40,562 bases of DNA from a virus, in IMG/VR virus record IMGVR_UViG_3300047553_000032, positions 1-40,562 of that record. One strand, 5' to 3'. The position numbers and the translations under genes are program-made. The first letter of the stretch is position 1. Each line of letters begins with the position of its first letter. The notes under the pieces are model-generated. The model had not been told where the DNA came from. It saw nothing but the letters and a program-made list of their open reading frames with translations, and ran no database searches. Positions 1 to 8,053 of the stretch are shown here, in pieces.

Positions 1-23
1 ACATCGACGCAGACGACGACTAA
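1..23 (+). CDS. C-terminal end of a small acidic-tailed protein that starts at 40430 (wraps around the ends)
   Basis: The first bases read in frame as the end of a protein rich in Asp, followed by TAA at 21-23. The last bases of the window (an open frame starting at 40430) end in the same six bases, acatcg, that open the window. Joining the two ends, with or without collapsing those six bases, keeps the frame open and gives a protein of about 49-51 residues ending in several Asp residues. I therefore read this as the end of the 40430 gene, not as a separate gene. Confidence 0.65.
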
Positions 24-59
24 CATCTAGGCTGACCATCTACTCCAGTCTGGAAATGA

Positions 60-107
60 CAAAAGGACCCCCTTCCATAGCAGAGATGCTAGGGTTGGGG
101 GTCTTCT
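60..107. terminator. Long hairpin, probable bidirectional terminator between convergent operons
   Basis: An outer stem GACCCCC (66-72) pairs with GGGGGTC (97-103), and an inner stem TAGCA (78-82) pairs with TGCTA (87-91) around a GAGA loop. On the minus strand the hairpin is followed by a T-run (CCTTTTG). It lies just beyond the last gene of the long minus-strand late operon. On the plus strand it follows the stop at 21-23 and is trailed by a T-rich stretch, so it can serve both directions. Confidence 0.75.
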
Positions 108-146
108 TGTCTCTATGGGCCTGCTAGGGCCCTGTTTGAGGGGGTT

Positions 147-341
147 TTACTTCTTGCTTCCGATGCCAAATTCCTTGGCCTTAGGGTCTAGAGCCTTCCA
201 TACTGGCGCAATGAACGCTGAGAGGAAAGCATAAACCAAAGCTTTAGGGTCTGTGACCCCTGATGCATAGAGCGCTACCACTGTTGGTACTGCTGCACGT
301 GCATAGGTTGTCACGATTGCTGTGAGTTTTTCTGTATTCAT
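147..341 (-). CDS. Small hydrophobic protein, last gene of the lysis block
   Basis: This 64-residue protein has two hydrophobic stretches (about residues 8-27 and 34-48) separated by a short polar turn, and a basic tail ending GSKK. I do not recognise a named family with certainty. Similar small membrane proteins often sit beside phage endolysins and are annotated as holin-like. The start is well fixed, because AAGGAGATAC immediately precedes the ATG. It is the promoter-distal gene of the late operon, 8 bases after the endolysin stop. Membrane location is inferred from composition, and a holin or holin-partner role is a guess from context. Confidence 0.75.
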   Translation of the reverse strand: MNTEKLTAIVTTYARAAVPTVVALYASGVTDPKALVYAFLSAFIAPVWKALDPKAKEFGIGSKK

Positions 342-349
342 GTATCTCC

Positions 350-859
350 TTAGGATTTAAAGACAGGCTTACCGAATCCCACGATGTACACAGGTAGTGA
401 CTTCTTGAGAGCAGGGCCGTTCTTTACTTTGTAAGCACGCTTCTTGAGGCAGACTTCTCCTCCGTTGCGCTGGTCGCCCTTCTTGTCAGGGCTGGTGTTG
501 CCTTCAATGCAGATGACTGTGCCATCTCCGTTGTCTCTAGCCACGATTCCAACGTGACTAATGCGGTCAATACCATCATTGGGAAAATCAAAGAAAACAA
601 TATCCCCAGGAAGAGGAGTTGCTTCATCTACTTTTTCCCACTGATTCTTTTTGATGAATGCTTGGGCTCCAGCAAGAGTGCTAACAACGTTAGGAATTTT
701 AAGCCCAACTTCGTTCGCACACCACATGACAAAAGAACCACACCATGGTAGAAAGTTCGCCTTAGTGAACGCTCCATACTTTGTTTCATTGTCCTTTGGC
801 CCTTCAATAACGCCGATTTCTGCTCGGGCTACTTTGATAAAATCATTACGCTGACCCAT
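350..859 (-). CDS. CHAP-domain endolysin
   Basis: Predicted cysteine amidase/peptidase that cuts peptidoglycan at the end of infection. From the chosen start the protein has 169 residues and is essentially a single CHAP domain. The nucleophile Cys40 lies in LPWCGSF, His102 in RISHVGI, and an acidic/amide residue in IEGN (119-121) completes the usual triad. There is no obvious cell-wall binding domain and no signal peptide, so release should depend on one of the adjacent membrane proteins. The frame is open up to position 928, but that would overlap the upstream gene by 68 bases. The ATG at 857-859 fits the spacing of this operon. Confidence 0.9.
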   Translation of the reverse strand: MGQRNDFIKVARAEIGVIEGPKDNETKYGAFTKANFLPWCGSFVMWCANEVGLKIPNVVSTLAGAQAFIKKNQWEKVDEATPLPGDIVFFDFPNDGIDRISHVGIVARDNGDGTVICIEGNTSPDKKGDQRNGGEVCLKKRAYKVKNGPALKKSLPVYIVGFGKPVFKS

Positions 860-860
860 A

Positions 861-1103
861 TTATTCACTCGCTTTCTTGTCAACCTTAGCAAAGGCTGCA
901 TTGATTTCTTCTGCTGATAGATTGCCATCTGCTAGGAAGAAGCGAGCTAGCGCTTCAAGTACTCGAGCTGCACCTAGTGCACCAGCGAGGACTGCCGCCT
1001 GCCATACTTCAATACCTACGAGGGAACCAGCACCGATAACACCGAGTGCTTCTGCTGCAATGACTGCGAGGATTCGCATCATCACATTCTTAAATGTGTC
1101 CAT
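861..1103 (-). CDS. Holin-like membrane protein
   Basis: An 80-residue protein with two Ala/Gly-rich hydrophobic helices (about 8-30 and 34-56) and a polar, Lys/Glu-rich C-terminus. This is the topology of many class II phage holins, including those of actinophages. Its ATG overlaps the previous stop in a TAATG junction, and the endolysin gene begins one base after its stop, so it is the best placed holin candidate. The family assignment is by topology and position only. Confidence 0.75.
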   Translation of the reverse strand: MDTFKNVMMRILAVIAAEALGVIGAGSLVGIEVWQAAVLAGALGAARVLEALARFFLADGNLSAEEINAAFAKVDKKASE

Positions 1104-1276
1104 TATTCATCGTCCTTTAGGTTGCGTAGATTAAGCGTGACTGTCCAGAGGACTAGACATCCCACGATTGCATAACCAACAACTGTCTTGGCTGAGCCTT
1201 CAAGGACTACCCAAGCGACGAACATTCCAAGGAGTGTCCATAGTTGATTGGCAATATCTGATAGTAGTTTTTTCAT
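1103..1276 (-). CDS. 57-residue membrane protein in the lysis block
   Basis: Reading from the ATG at 1274-1276 gives a protein that starts MKKLLSDIANQLW and ends LRNLKDDE. It has two hydrophobic segments (about 11-25 and 31-48) and a charged tail. Both ends are TAATG stop-start overlaps, with the proline-rich gene upstream and the 80-residue holin-like gene downstream, which strongly supports that it is real. It could be a holin, an antiholin or an accessory membrane protein. The sequence alone does not decide. Confidence 0.75.
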   Translation of the reverse strand: MKKLLSDIANQLWTLLGMFVAWVVLEGSAKTVVGYAIVGCLVLWTVTLNLRNLKDDE

Positions 1277-2751
1277 TATGGCTTTCTCCTATATGCTGCA
1301 GTAGCAGCAGCTCCTGCTGCCGCTTGTGTTGCTATGCCACCTGCGATGATTGCAGATACGACTACGTCTTCTGCCTTCTCGCGTACTTCTGGTGGGAGGT
1401 CCGCCCCTACACTACCAAGAGCAGCAAGTGCTGCACCTGGGTCAGTAAACATTTCCTGCAGCAAAGCTGCTGGGTCTTGTAACAAAGCTACGGCGATAGC
1501 CACCTCTGCTGTAACTACCACACCGTTCTCCAGTTCGACTGGAGTATCAGGTTCTAGCTCTTCTAGGTTTGTGCTATCCGTTACTTGAATCACCTGCTGT
1601 GATACGATTGGCTCAACCATAGGAGGTTCAGGTGCAATATCAATTACAGGTTTTATCTCAGGCTCTGGAGAAGGTTCTGGTTCAGGCAAGGGCTCTACTG
1701 CAGGCGGTTCCTCAGGAACGGGTGCAGGCTCAGGTGCGGGTGGAGCTTCTTCTACGGGCTCTGGAGCGGGTTCAGCAACAGGCTCTGGCTGTGGAGGTTC
1801 TTCTGCAGGAGGAGGAGGAGGCTCTGCTGGAGCAGGCTCAGGCTCAGGTGCAGGCTCAGGTGCAGCAACGGGTTCAGGCTGCGGAGCAGGCTCGGGCTGT
1901 GGAGCTGGTTGCGCAGGAGCTGGAGCTGGCTGAGGTTCCACCGCAGGCGGGGCTGGCGGTGCTACAGGTACAGGTTCAGGAACAGGAGTAGGCGCTGATG
2001 TTACAGTCGTTGTATCTACTACTGTTGCTGTGTCTTGGACTACTGTTAGTGTCTCAGAAGAAACAGTTTGAGTCTCAGTTGAAGATGGAGAGGGAGAGGG
2101 CTCGACAGTGGCAGTCTGAGTTTCAACAGTTGAGGGACTCGCACTTGGAGTTGGAGTCAAGGAATCAACAGTTGGTGTCTCTACATCAGGAGTTAAAGTT
2201 GGACTTGGAGAGGGAGCAGATTCTGGTGTTGCAGTTGAATCAGGAGTTGGCGAAGAAGAAGGGCTCACTGAAGGAAAGGGCGAAGGCTCTGGAGTGGGAC
2301 TTGCAATAGAGACAGTAACTATAGGTCCGTACCATCCACCCCAAAATCCCACATCTCTGCCAGTTGCAACAATGGTAAGTTGACCTGATATCTGTGCGGT
2401 TAAAGTTGTAATCTCAATTGTATTACCTGAGTAAGATTGACCGTTGATTGATACAGTCCAAACATCTGGAATAGGATTACAAGTACCGATGCAGTTAGCA
2501 ATTGTATTGTTGACCGTGACTGTTGCAGTTGAACCATCAGTAACAGTTCCCGTGTAGGTGGCAGAGCCGCCACGATAATCAAACTGAACTGTGTTGCCAG
2601 ATACTAAACCATTAGTAGCCTGCCAAGTGCCATCTGCATTAGCTATAGGACTCCAAAAGAATGAAGTGCCTAGAACTAGAAAGAATACTGCGTACTTACT
2701 TGCTCTCTCTTTCACAGAGGATAAGGTAAATCTGGTCAACGCGTTGTTCAA
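1276..2751 (-). CDS. Secreted proline-rich protein with C-terminal membrane anchor
   Basis: A 491-residue protein of four parts. The N-terminus is a classical signal peptide with a hydrophobic core FFLVLG and a likely cleavage after SPIANA. A compact beta-rich domain of about 120 residues follows. Next is a Ser/Thr/Pro linker leading into a long Pro-Glu-Pro-Ala repeat region. Last comes a globular tail ending in an Ala/Gly hydrophobic helix and YRRKP. The layout resembles actinobacterial surface proteins or a rigid wall-spanning rod. The frame opens with TTG at 2751, overlapping the preceding gene. GTG at 2713-2715 would give a cleaner signal peptide. Its place in the lysis block suggests an envelope role, but the function is unknown. 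Confidence 0.8.
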   Translation of the reverse strand: MNNALTRFTLSSVKERASKYAVFFLVLGTSFFWSPIANADGTWQATNGLVSGNTVQFDYRGGSATYTGTVTDGSTATVTVNNTIANCIGTCNPIPDVWTVSINGQSYSGNTIEITTLTAQISGQLTIVATGRDVGFWGGWYGPIVTVSIASPTPEPSPFPSVSPSSSPTPDSTATPESAPSPSPTLTPDVETPTVDSLTPTPSASPSTVETQTATVEPSPSPSSTETQTVSSETLTVVQDTATVVDTTTVTSAPTPVPEPVPVAPPAPPAVEPQPAPAPAQPAPQPEPAPQPEPVAAPEPAPEPEPAPAEPPPPPAEEPPQPEPVAEPAPEPVEEAPPAPEPAPVPEEPPAVEPLPEPEPSPEPEIKPVIDIAPEPPMVEPIVSQQVIQVTDSTNLEELEPDTPVELENGVVVTAEVAIAVALLQDPAALLQEMFTDPGAALAALGSVGADLPPEVREKAEDVVVSAIIAGGIATQAAAGAAATAAYRRKP

Positions 2752-2920
2752 CTCGGTCCAATCGTTCGGTATTGATATTAACTGAGTCCCTCAATGAACC
2801 TCCACCGTTTGGCTTAAGTTCGTCTAAGTAGTGCTTGACTAGCCAGCGGATACCCGCTGTAAATCCAGCAACCAAAGTCATGATGGCTACGGCAAAGCCT
2901 GCCCATTCTGTTGCTGTCAT
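2696..2920 (-). CDS. Single-pass membrane protein with coiled-coil tail, holin-like
   Basis: A 74-residue protein with one hydrophobic helix (about 8-27), a short basic stretch, and a heptad-like polar C-terminus (NTERLDRVEQRVDQIYLIL). This one-TM plus coiled-coil pattern recurs in phage lysis blocks. The ATG overlaps the preceding stop as TAATG. The last 56 bases overlap the start region of the proline-rich gene. It may be a holin or a holin regulator; no direct evidence separates the two. Confidence 0.7.
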   Translation of the reverse strand: MTATEWAGFAVAIMTLVAGFTAGIRWLVKHYLDELKPNGGGSLRDSVNINTERLDRVEQRVDQIYLILCERESK

Positions 2921-4893
2921 TAGACCGTCCTAATTGTTATGTTGATAACGCCACCAAATCCGCTGAATCGCTTATCAGGTGGTGTCGCTCGTTGGAATGA
3001 AATCTGTTCGATAACTGCCTGACGAGATTCGCCAGTAGTCAAATCCTGCCAGGTAAGTACGTCACCTGTTTCTTCAATCTCTTCTAGTGCCTGAATCTTC
3101 TCGAAGGCTTTGCCTTCGTAACCAATCATTGAGTTGTATCGGTCAGTCTCCAAATCAAAGCAGTAGACAGGGAACTGGATAACACGCTGGCGTGGGGTAG
3201 CAATAGTTGCTTTAGCCTGGTAGCCCTTGAAGATAGGACCTTGCGAGTTATCAGTTCCATCACGATAAAGAATAAACTTATAAGCAACATACTCTTGTGC
3301 TGTTGCAGGAGATGATGTGGTTACTTCAATAGGGCTGATAGTTGAGTCGTATGAGATGTGGTCATACTCAACTCCATCCTTGTCTACAGTTTCCAGTGTC
3401 ATAGAACCGTAGGTAAAGTTACCGCGTCCTAGTAGGCGCTTAAAGTTCTTAGGCTCAAGAGTTCCATAGCGGATGTTACCTGTGGTTAGGTATCCTGATG
3501 TGCGTAGCGTTGTTGCATCTTCGATGTAGATGCCACCTGCTGCGCTATCAGCATATGCTGTGACGAATACAAGACGGTCAGTACCATCTGCAAATGCACA
3601 GCCAGTAGTTACGTGCCCTGTGACACCATCCATATACAAGTCATTAGCCCACGCAAAGCGTAGGGTTTCAAGTTCGTTAGATAGGTCAATACGGATTACT
3701 CCAGCCTCACCATCTACACCAGTAGCGCACCACACATAGTGGTCGCGTGCTGCAAAGTCATAGCAAGGCTGTGATGTTTCCACAATAAGTGGACCATAGT
3801 TGAGTGAGCCATCCTGGTCAGATACTGCTGCCACACGGATACCCTTGTTGGTGCCAATCATCATATAGCCAAGGTAATAGAAAATTCTGTGGACAATCTC
3901 ACCGACAGGTAGTTCTGCTGCTACTACTGCTGATGTAAGAGTAGGCATTACCCCAGCGGTTGAGAGTGTGAACTTCTGGATGGTTGACTGAATACCATTG
4001 TAGCCAGCAACATAGATAGCAGGACCAGAGGCAGCCACCGAGGTATAGACGTGACTAGTTGTTGGGTGTGTATATACAGCAGTTGGCATAGCAGATGCTG
4101 TTGTTGAAAACTCAAAGACTTTGTTGTTAGCACACATTACGATGCGGTCTTTGATATACTCCATTGTCGCATTAGTGACTGCGCCAATCTCGTCAAACAT
4201 TGTAACTACGTCTGCGCTAGATGCAGAAGAGCCAGTCAATGGCTTCTTGTATACAGTCTTCTTGGTTGCTGTATTGGTAATCCAGTAGGCATAGGTTCCG
4301 TCATCGCACATCGCAAAGACTGGGGCATCGGTGCCTGAGTTGTAGTCCACGAAGTGGGTGACTGTGCCGTCTACTGCAATCTTGTCTACGTCGTACTCAT
4401 CGTGGAGTAGTACACCTGATGTGGTGTTCCACTTGATAGAACGCACGTGCTGTTGCACATTGCCATTGGATGCGATAGGACCAGTAGTTTCGTGTGTTGC
4501 TGTGCAAGATGAGAGCAGTGTTACCTGACCTTTAGTCCATACATCTACACCCTTGCTTTCAGCAAAGCGATAGTGCCCTACTTCATCAGTTGTTGCTGGG
4601 TCATAGAACTTAATACCTGAACCAGAGTGGAACGATGCTTGACTACGAATCCACCAACCAGTCAGAGACTGCTCGCCAGGCTCAGTACCATTGTCGAACT
4701 GGTCCTTACGAAAGGGTGCAGTCTGACGGATATAAGGGCGTGAGTCATTGATTGCATAGAAGAATGGGAGTCCACCTATTGCTACGTCGTAAGACATATC
4801 GGTGTTCTGCCATACTGCTGTAGATGAAACTACACCAACGTCAACTGCGATAGACCTGTTGGCTCTACCATCTGTTATGTCACGACCAGCCAC
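2920..4893 (-). CDS. Beta-rich tail protein, possible beta-propeller
   Basis: A 657-residue protein that starts at a GTG preceded by AAGGAGTAAC. The sequence is rich in short alternating hydrophobic strands, with repeated aromatic-Gly-Asp segments (such as YVAGYNGIQS and YLGYMMIGTNKGI) that recall WD/propeller blades. The N-terminus resembles actinophage minor tail proteins with a ...SWWLRSQ...-type segment (here GWWIRSQASFHSG). In a short-tailed virion it could be the tail nozzle, which in T7 (gp12) is also a beta-propeller; that comparison is fold-level only. It follows the adhesin cassette genes and precedes the lysis block. Confidence 0.75.
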   Translation of the reverse strand: MAGRDITDGRANRSIAVDVGVVSSTAVWQNTDMSYDVAIGGLPFFYAINDSRPYIRQTAPFRKDQFDNGTEPGEQSLTGWWIRSQASFHSGSGIKFYDPATTDEVGHYRFAESKGVDVWTKGQVTLLSSCTATHETTGPIASNGNVQQHVRSIKWNTTSGVLLHDEYDVDKIAVDGTVTHFVDYNSGTDAPVFAMCDDGTYAYWITNTATKKTVYKKPLTGSSASSADVVTMFDEIGAVTNATMEYIKDRIVMCANNKVFEFSTTASAMPTAVYTHPTTSHVYTSVAASGPAIYVAGYNGIQSTIQKFTLSTAGVMPTLTSAVVAAELPVGEIVHRIFYYLGYMMIGTNKGIRVAAVSDQDGSLNYGPLIVETSQPCYDFAARDHYVWCATGVDGEAGVIRIDLSNELETLRFAWANDLYMDGVTGHVTTGCAFADGTDRLVFVTAYADSAAGGIYIEDATTLRTSGYLTTGNIRYGTLEPKNFKRLLGRGNFTYGSMTLETVDKDGVEYDHISYDSTISPIEVTTSSPATAQEYVAYKFILYRDGTDNSQGPIFKGYQAKATIATPRQRVIQFPVYCFDLETDRYNSMIGYEGKAFEKIQALEEIEETGDVLTWQDLTTGESRQAVIEQISFQRATPPDKRFSGFGGVINITIRTV

Positions 4894-4954
4894 GTTACTC
4901 CTTAGATAGAAAAATTAGTTGAGCAGTTTGAATCCGTGCTCAGGGATAAGTTAA

Positions 4955-5968
4955 TTAGAAGCGAAGTACGTAAAGAACGCCTTGACGTCCAGCGCCGCCT
5001 GAAGAACCACCATTGGCTCCTCCACCACCGCCTCCGCCTGCAGCGTAACCTGATGCCGCGCCACCTGAATTTTGACCAGCACCACCAGCGCCGCCAGTAC
5101 CAATTCCAGAACCTTGTCCGCTAACGGCTCCTCCGTTGTTGTAAGAGCCACCACTACCGCCACCAGTTGTTCCGCTCTTTACGAATGGATAACTAGCAGC
5201 AAGCGTTGCTCCGCCGCTACCACCGCTACCTGTTCCACCAGCACCGCCAGCGGGACCAGTAAGATTATATGTTCCGCCTGATGCTGTGCCACCTGCGCCA
5301 CCATTGCCACCAGAGCCCGAACCAGAGCCGCTTCCGCCAGTACCGCCTCCTGCACTCATTCCAGCAAAAGTTGATGTTCCTCCAGTGCCTCCAGTATTGT
5401 TTCCAGAAGAAGCGCCAGTACCACCTGCTCCAATAACAACAGCCATAGAGCCAGTCAGTTGTACTAGTTTAGATGCGATAGCACCTCCACCACCACCACC
5501 TGCTCCACCTCCGCCTGCTCCACCGTTAGCAAAGCATCCACCTCCACCGCCACCCCCGCCGAGCAGTACAGCGTAACCGTATCCAGATGTAGATGTTCCA
5601 GTGTATGTAGATGAGCCAACTGTTGATACAGTATCTAATGTACCGCTAAAGTTGTTCGTTAATGCAGATGCAGTTTTAGTAATTGTGACAACAACGTTTG
5701 AGCCAGTGTTCGTCCATAAGCGCACTCTGTCAACAGCAGAAGCAAGGTTAACCGCAACAGTTCCGCTAGCAGTGGTTGCTGTTGTGATTAATGTATTTAC
5801 TCCAGAATAAAATTCAACGTTTGCTATTGTTGCAGAAGCGCAAGTAATAGAATAAATTGCTGGGTCTAAAGACAGGGTTGCTTCATATAATGTGTCTGCT
5901 GATGCTGCCGTAATAGCACTAGCATTAATTGACGAAGCAACTGCTACAGGAAATACGCTAATAGCCAT
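4955..5968 (-). CDS. Glycine-rich tail adhesin (third cassette copy)
   Basis: A 337-residue protein that starts MAIS, has a beta-rich N-terminal half, and from about residue 120 becomes a dense poly-Gly region (GGGGGGG, GGSGSG and similar runs) ending in VLYVLRF. Gly-rich tail tips of this type are known as receptor-binding adhesins (for example the T4-like gp38 poly-Gly sandwich). Paralogous Gly-rich regions occur in the proteins at 6703-7866 and 8054-8527. The ATG overlaps the stop of the 100-residue partner as TAATG. The assignment as an adhesin comes from composition and position. Confidence 0.8.
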   Translation of the reverse strand: MAISVFPVAVASSINASAITAASADTLYEATLSLDPAIYSITCASATIANVEFYSGVNTLITTATTASGTVAVNLASAVDRVRLWTNTGSNVVVTITKTASALTNNFSGTLDTVSTVGSSTYTGTSTSGYGYAVLLGGGGGGGGCFANGGAGGGGAGGGGGGAIASKLVQLTGSMAVVIGAGGTGASSGNNTGGTGGTSTFAGMSAGGGTGGSGSGSGSGGNGGAGGTASGGTYNLTGPAGGAGGTGSGGSGGATLAASYPFVKSGTTGGGSGGSYNNGGAVSGQGSGIGTGGAGGAGQNSGGAASGYAAGGGGGGGANGGSSGGAGRQGVLYVLRF

Positions 5969-6270
5969 TAGGAAATCTCCACTCCGCTAATATGAAAGTC
6001 CACAGTTGTTGCAGAGGCAAGACCCTTGATAGTCTTTGTTGTAGCCAAAACCTGCTTCAAGTCAATGTATGCTGTTGAGTTTGCTGCAACAGTAGAATCC
6101 TTTTGCAGTTCAACGTCATCGAGCAACAATGTAAATGTTGCAGAAGATGATGCGTTATTACAGACAGCAATATTAGTCACAATTGTAGTTGTGCTTGATG
6201 GGACTGTGTAAAGGGTTGTGCTTGATGTTGCTGCTGCTGTACGAGCCAGCGCTTTAGATGTTGTAGCCAT
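5968..6270 (-). CDS. Small beta-rich tail-associated protein (cassette paralogue)
   Basis: A 100-residue Thr/Ala/Ser-rich protein that starts MATTSKALARTAAATSST. It contains LYTVPSSTTTIVTNIAVCN and resembles the 109-residue product of 8527-8856 (LYTVPSATQTVVSTISVCN). Both directly precede a glycine-rich adhesin through a TAATG junction. I infer that it is a trimming, chaperone or collar subunit paired with the adhesin. No named family is claimed. Confidence 0.75.
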   Translation of the reverse strand: MATTSKALARTAAATSSTTLYTVPSSTTTIVTNIAVCNNASSSATFTLLLDDVELQKDSTVAANSTAYIDLKQVLATTKTIKGLASATTVDFHISGVEIS

Positions 6271-6290
6271 TAGTTACTACTTCCTATTCT

Positions 6291-6425
6291 TTACTTTGAA
6301 TCCATAATGTCTTCGATGACAAGTGGAGTTAAATCGATAGCAGCCACTGCTGCGGATACTTCTGAGTCGGTAGCCAGTGTTGTGGCTGTTGAGCCTAGGT
6401 TGGCTATGTCACGTGCTTTAGTCAT
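6291..6425 (-). CDS. 44-residue tail-fibre N-terminal-like peptide
   Basis: A short gene from the ATG at 6423-6425 to TAA at 6291-6293. The product starts MTKARDIANLGSTATTLAT and ends VIEDIMDSK. The opening ARDIANLG is the motif found at the start of many phage tail-fibre proteins, where it helps attach the fibre. It starts in a TAATG overlap with the 89-residue gene. It could be a detached fibre attachment module or a remnant of a longer fibre; its completeness cannot be judged from one sequence. Confidence 0.6.
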   Translation of the reverse strand: MTKARDIANLGSTATTLATDSEVSAAVAAIDLTPLVIEDIMDSK

Positions 6426-6694
6426 TAGTTATCTCCAGGTATATGTAATGAATCAGTGCAATCCCAGTTACAAGTAGTTTCATTAAAGGTTGCCTCATCG
6501 TGGCATTTGACTGGGATAAAAGCATCTAAGTCTTCGCGGTATTCCATACCGACTCCAGCGTAGTTCTTTCGTATATTGCCATTATATGATGTCTGAATCC
6601 AAGTTCCACCTAGATTTGCTTCACACCATTCTTTGCTGTCAGCAACAATTACTTGAGTGACAATGTTGTTTTCTACTTTAGCAAAATGTGACAT
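6425..6694 (-). CDS. Small tail-fibre accessory protein, MSHFAKVENN family
   Basis: An 89-residue protein starting MSHFAKVENNIVTQVIVA and containing TWIQTSYNGNIRKNYAGVG and DAFIPVK. This matches a small family that I recognise from tail regions of cyanophages and other aquatic phages. It is related at the N-terminus to the 58-residue product at 7868-8044. It sits directly after a Gly-rich adhesin gene. The biochemical role is unknown; a fibre-tip or assembly accessory is likely from position. Confidence 0.8.
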   Translation of the reverse strand: MSHFAKVENNIVTQVIVADSKEWCEANLGGTWIQTSYNGNIRKNYAGVGMEYREDLDAFIPVKCHDEATFNETTCNWDCTDSLHIPGDN

Positions 6695-6702
6695 ATCGTT
6701 TC

Positions 6703-7866
6703 CTATCTAGGGTAACGGATGATAACTACACCCGACCCACCGTTAGTACCAATGTTTGATGTGGTGTAGTCGTTTCCGCCTGCACCGCCTCCACCAGTAG
6801 TTGCAAGACCAGCAGTACCTGCAGTTCCAGAAGCACCAATGCTTCCACCGCCACCGTTTACTCCAGCATATGCAGCAGTTGAGTATGAACCTGATGCACC
6901 GCCACCGCCGTAGTAGTAAGTTCCACTTACGTTATGACCAGTACCTGTTACTGAACCCCAAGTGCTGTATGTTGAAATACCTACACCACCAGAAGAAGAA
7001 GAACCAGCGCCGTTGACGCCAGCAGTACCAGCCGCGCCAGCGCCACCACCACCGCCGTTACCTAGTCCGCCACCCCATCCATTACCACCAGCATTACCGT
7101 AGTATGTAGTTCCATTAGCACCTGTTACAGCAGAACCACCAGTTGGAGTTCCAGAGAATTGTCCTGATGCACCAGCACCTGAACCACCATTGTTACCATT
7201 CTTGTTAGGGTTTTGTCTTGTCCAAGCACCACCACCACCAATAGCGGTTATGTTATCAAATGCTGAATCGCCACCATTGTATGCGGCAGCACTGCTGCTT
7301 GTAAAACTTCCACCAGCACCAACTGTTACTGTGTAACCAGTCCCACTTGTAACTGACTTTCCAGACTTGTAAGTAATACCACCAGCACCACCGCCTGCTG
7401 CAAGATAAGAGGCTCCGCCTCCACCGCCAGCAACAATAAGTGCTTCTGTTGTTAGATTTGCACTAGGAGTAAATGTTCCAGATGATGTAAATGTGTGATA
7501 CCAATATGTAGCATCATAAGTAATTGTTCCACCAGTAGCATTACCAAGTGTCAGTGTTGTAACAGATGAACTTGCAGCGCTTGTCGCGCTTGTTCCAGTT
7601 GAGTTAGTTGCTGAAATGGTAAATGTATATGCAGTAGATGCAGACAATCCAGATACAGTAATTGGACTACTTGAGCCTGTTCCAGTAAATCCTCCAGGAG
7701 AAGATGTAACCGTATATGATGTAGCATTACCACCAACTGGATTAGCAGTAAATGCTGCGCTTACAGAAGTATAAGAAGGTGTAATAGTTCCAAGTGTAGG
7801 TGTACCCGGAATATCTGCAATAGCCTTGCCTCTATCACTTGCGTGAGTACGATTATGACTAGCCAT
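6703..7866 (-). CDS. Tail adhesin with fibronectin type III domain and glycine-rich tip
   Basis: A 387-residue protein. After a short leader, residues of about 20-110 form a fibronectin type III-like domain, with repeated strands TSYTVTSSPGG, ITVSGLSASTAYTFTISATN and a Ser/Ala-rich end. Then comes YWYHTFTSSGTFTP, a common lead-in to Gly-rich domains, followed by about 230 residues of Gly-rich repeats ending SGVVIIRYPR. The FN3 plus Gly-rich build suggests carbohydrate or surface binding at the tail tip. It is the middle of three Gly-rich paralogues in this cluster and separated by one base from the 58-residue gene. Confidence 0.85.
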   Translation of the reverse strand: MASHNRTHASDRGKAIADIPGTPTLGTITPSYTSVSAAFTANPVGGNATSYTVTSSPGGFTGTGSSSPITVSGLSASTAYTFTISATNSTGTSATSAASSSVTTLTLGNATGGTITYDATYWYHTFTSSGTFTPSANLTTEALIVAGGGGGASYLAAGGGAGGITYKSGKSVTSGTGYTVTVGAGGSFTSSSAAAYNGGDSAFDNITAIGGGGAWTRQNPNKNGNNGGSGAGASGQFSGTPTGGSAVTGANGTTYYGNAGGNGWGGGLGNGGGGGAGAAGTAGVNGAGSSSSGGVGISTYSTWGSVTGTGHNVSGTYYYGGGGASGSYSTAAYAGVNGGGGSIGASGTAGTAGLATTGGGGAGGNDYTTSNIGTNGGSGVVIIRYPR

Positions 7867-7867
7867 A

Positions 7868-8044
7868 TTATTCCTCTACTGTAGGTACTGGAAAGAAATC
7901 TCCGCCATCAATGCCGTTGTTGTAGTCCCAGTTTCCATCTGTATATTCAATGTACTTACCAGGATTTGCTGCAACCACTTCATCTTCTACGCCAACAATA
8001 ATGTTGATTACTTTGTTGTTTTCAATAACTGCAAATTTTTTCAT
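7868..8044 (-). CDS. 58-residue tail accessory protein, paralogue of the 89-residue one
   Basis: The reading frame runs from ATG at 8042-8044 to TAA at 7868-7870. It begins MKKFAVIENNKVINIIVG and ends FFPVPTVEE. A good ribosome site (GGAGATAACT) precedes the ATG. The pattern FA-x-x-ENN-x-V-x-x-(V/I)IV is shared with the 89-residue protein at 6425-6694. Both lie next to a Gly-rich adhesin gene, so the two cassettes appear to be duplications. Confidence 0.75.
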   Translation of the reverse strand: MKKFAVIENNKVINIIVGVEDEVVAANPGKYIEYTDGNWDYNNGIDGGDFFPVPTVEE

Positions 8045-8053
8045 AGTTATCTC

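Noticed and set aside
1640-2300. CRISPR or tandem-repeat DNA array
   Set aside because: The repeats are codon-level Pro/Glu repeats in a gene, without fixed spacer and repeat lengths.
1632-2309. Plus-strand Gln/Val/Leu-rich frames
   Set aside because: They are shadows of the Pro-Glu-Pro-Ala repeats of the secreted protein on the other strand.
5286-5576. Plus-strand proline-rich frame
   Set aside because: It is the complement of poly-Gly codons in the adhesin at 4955-5968.
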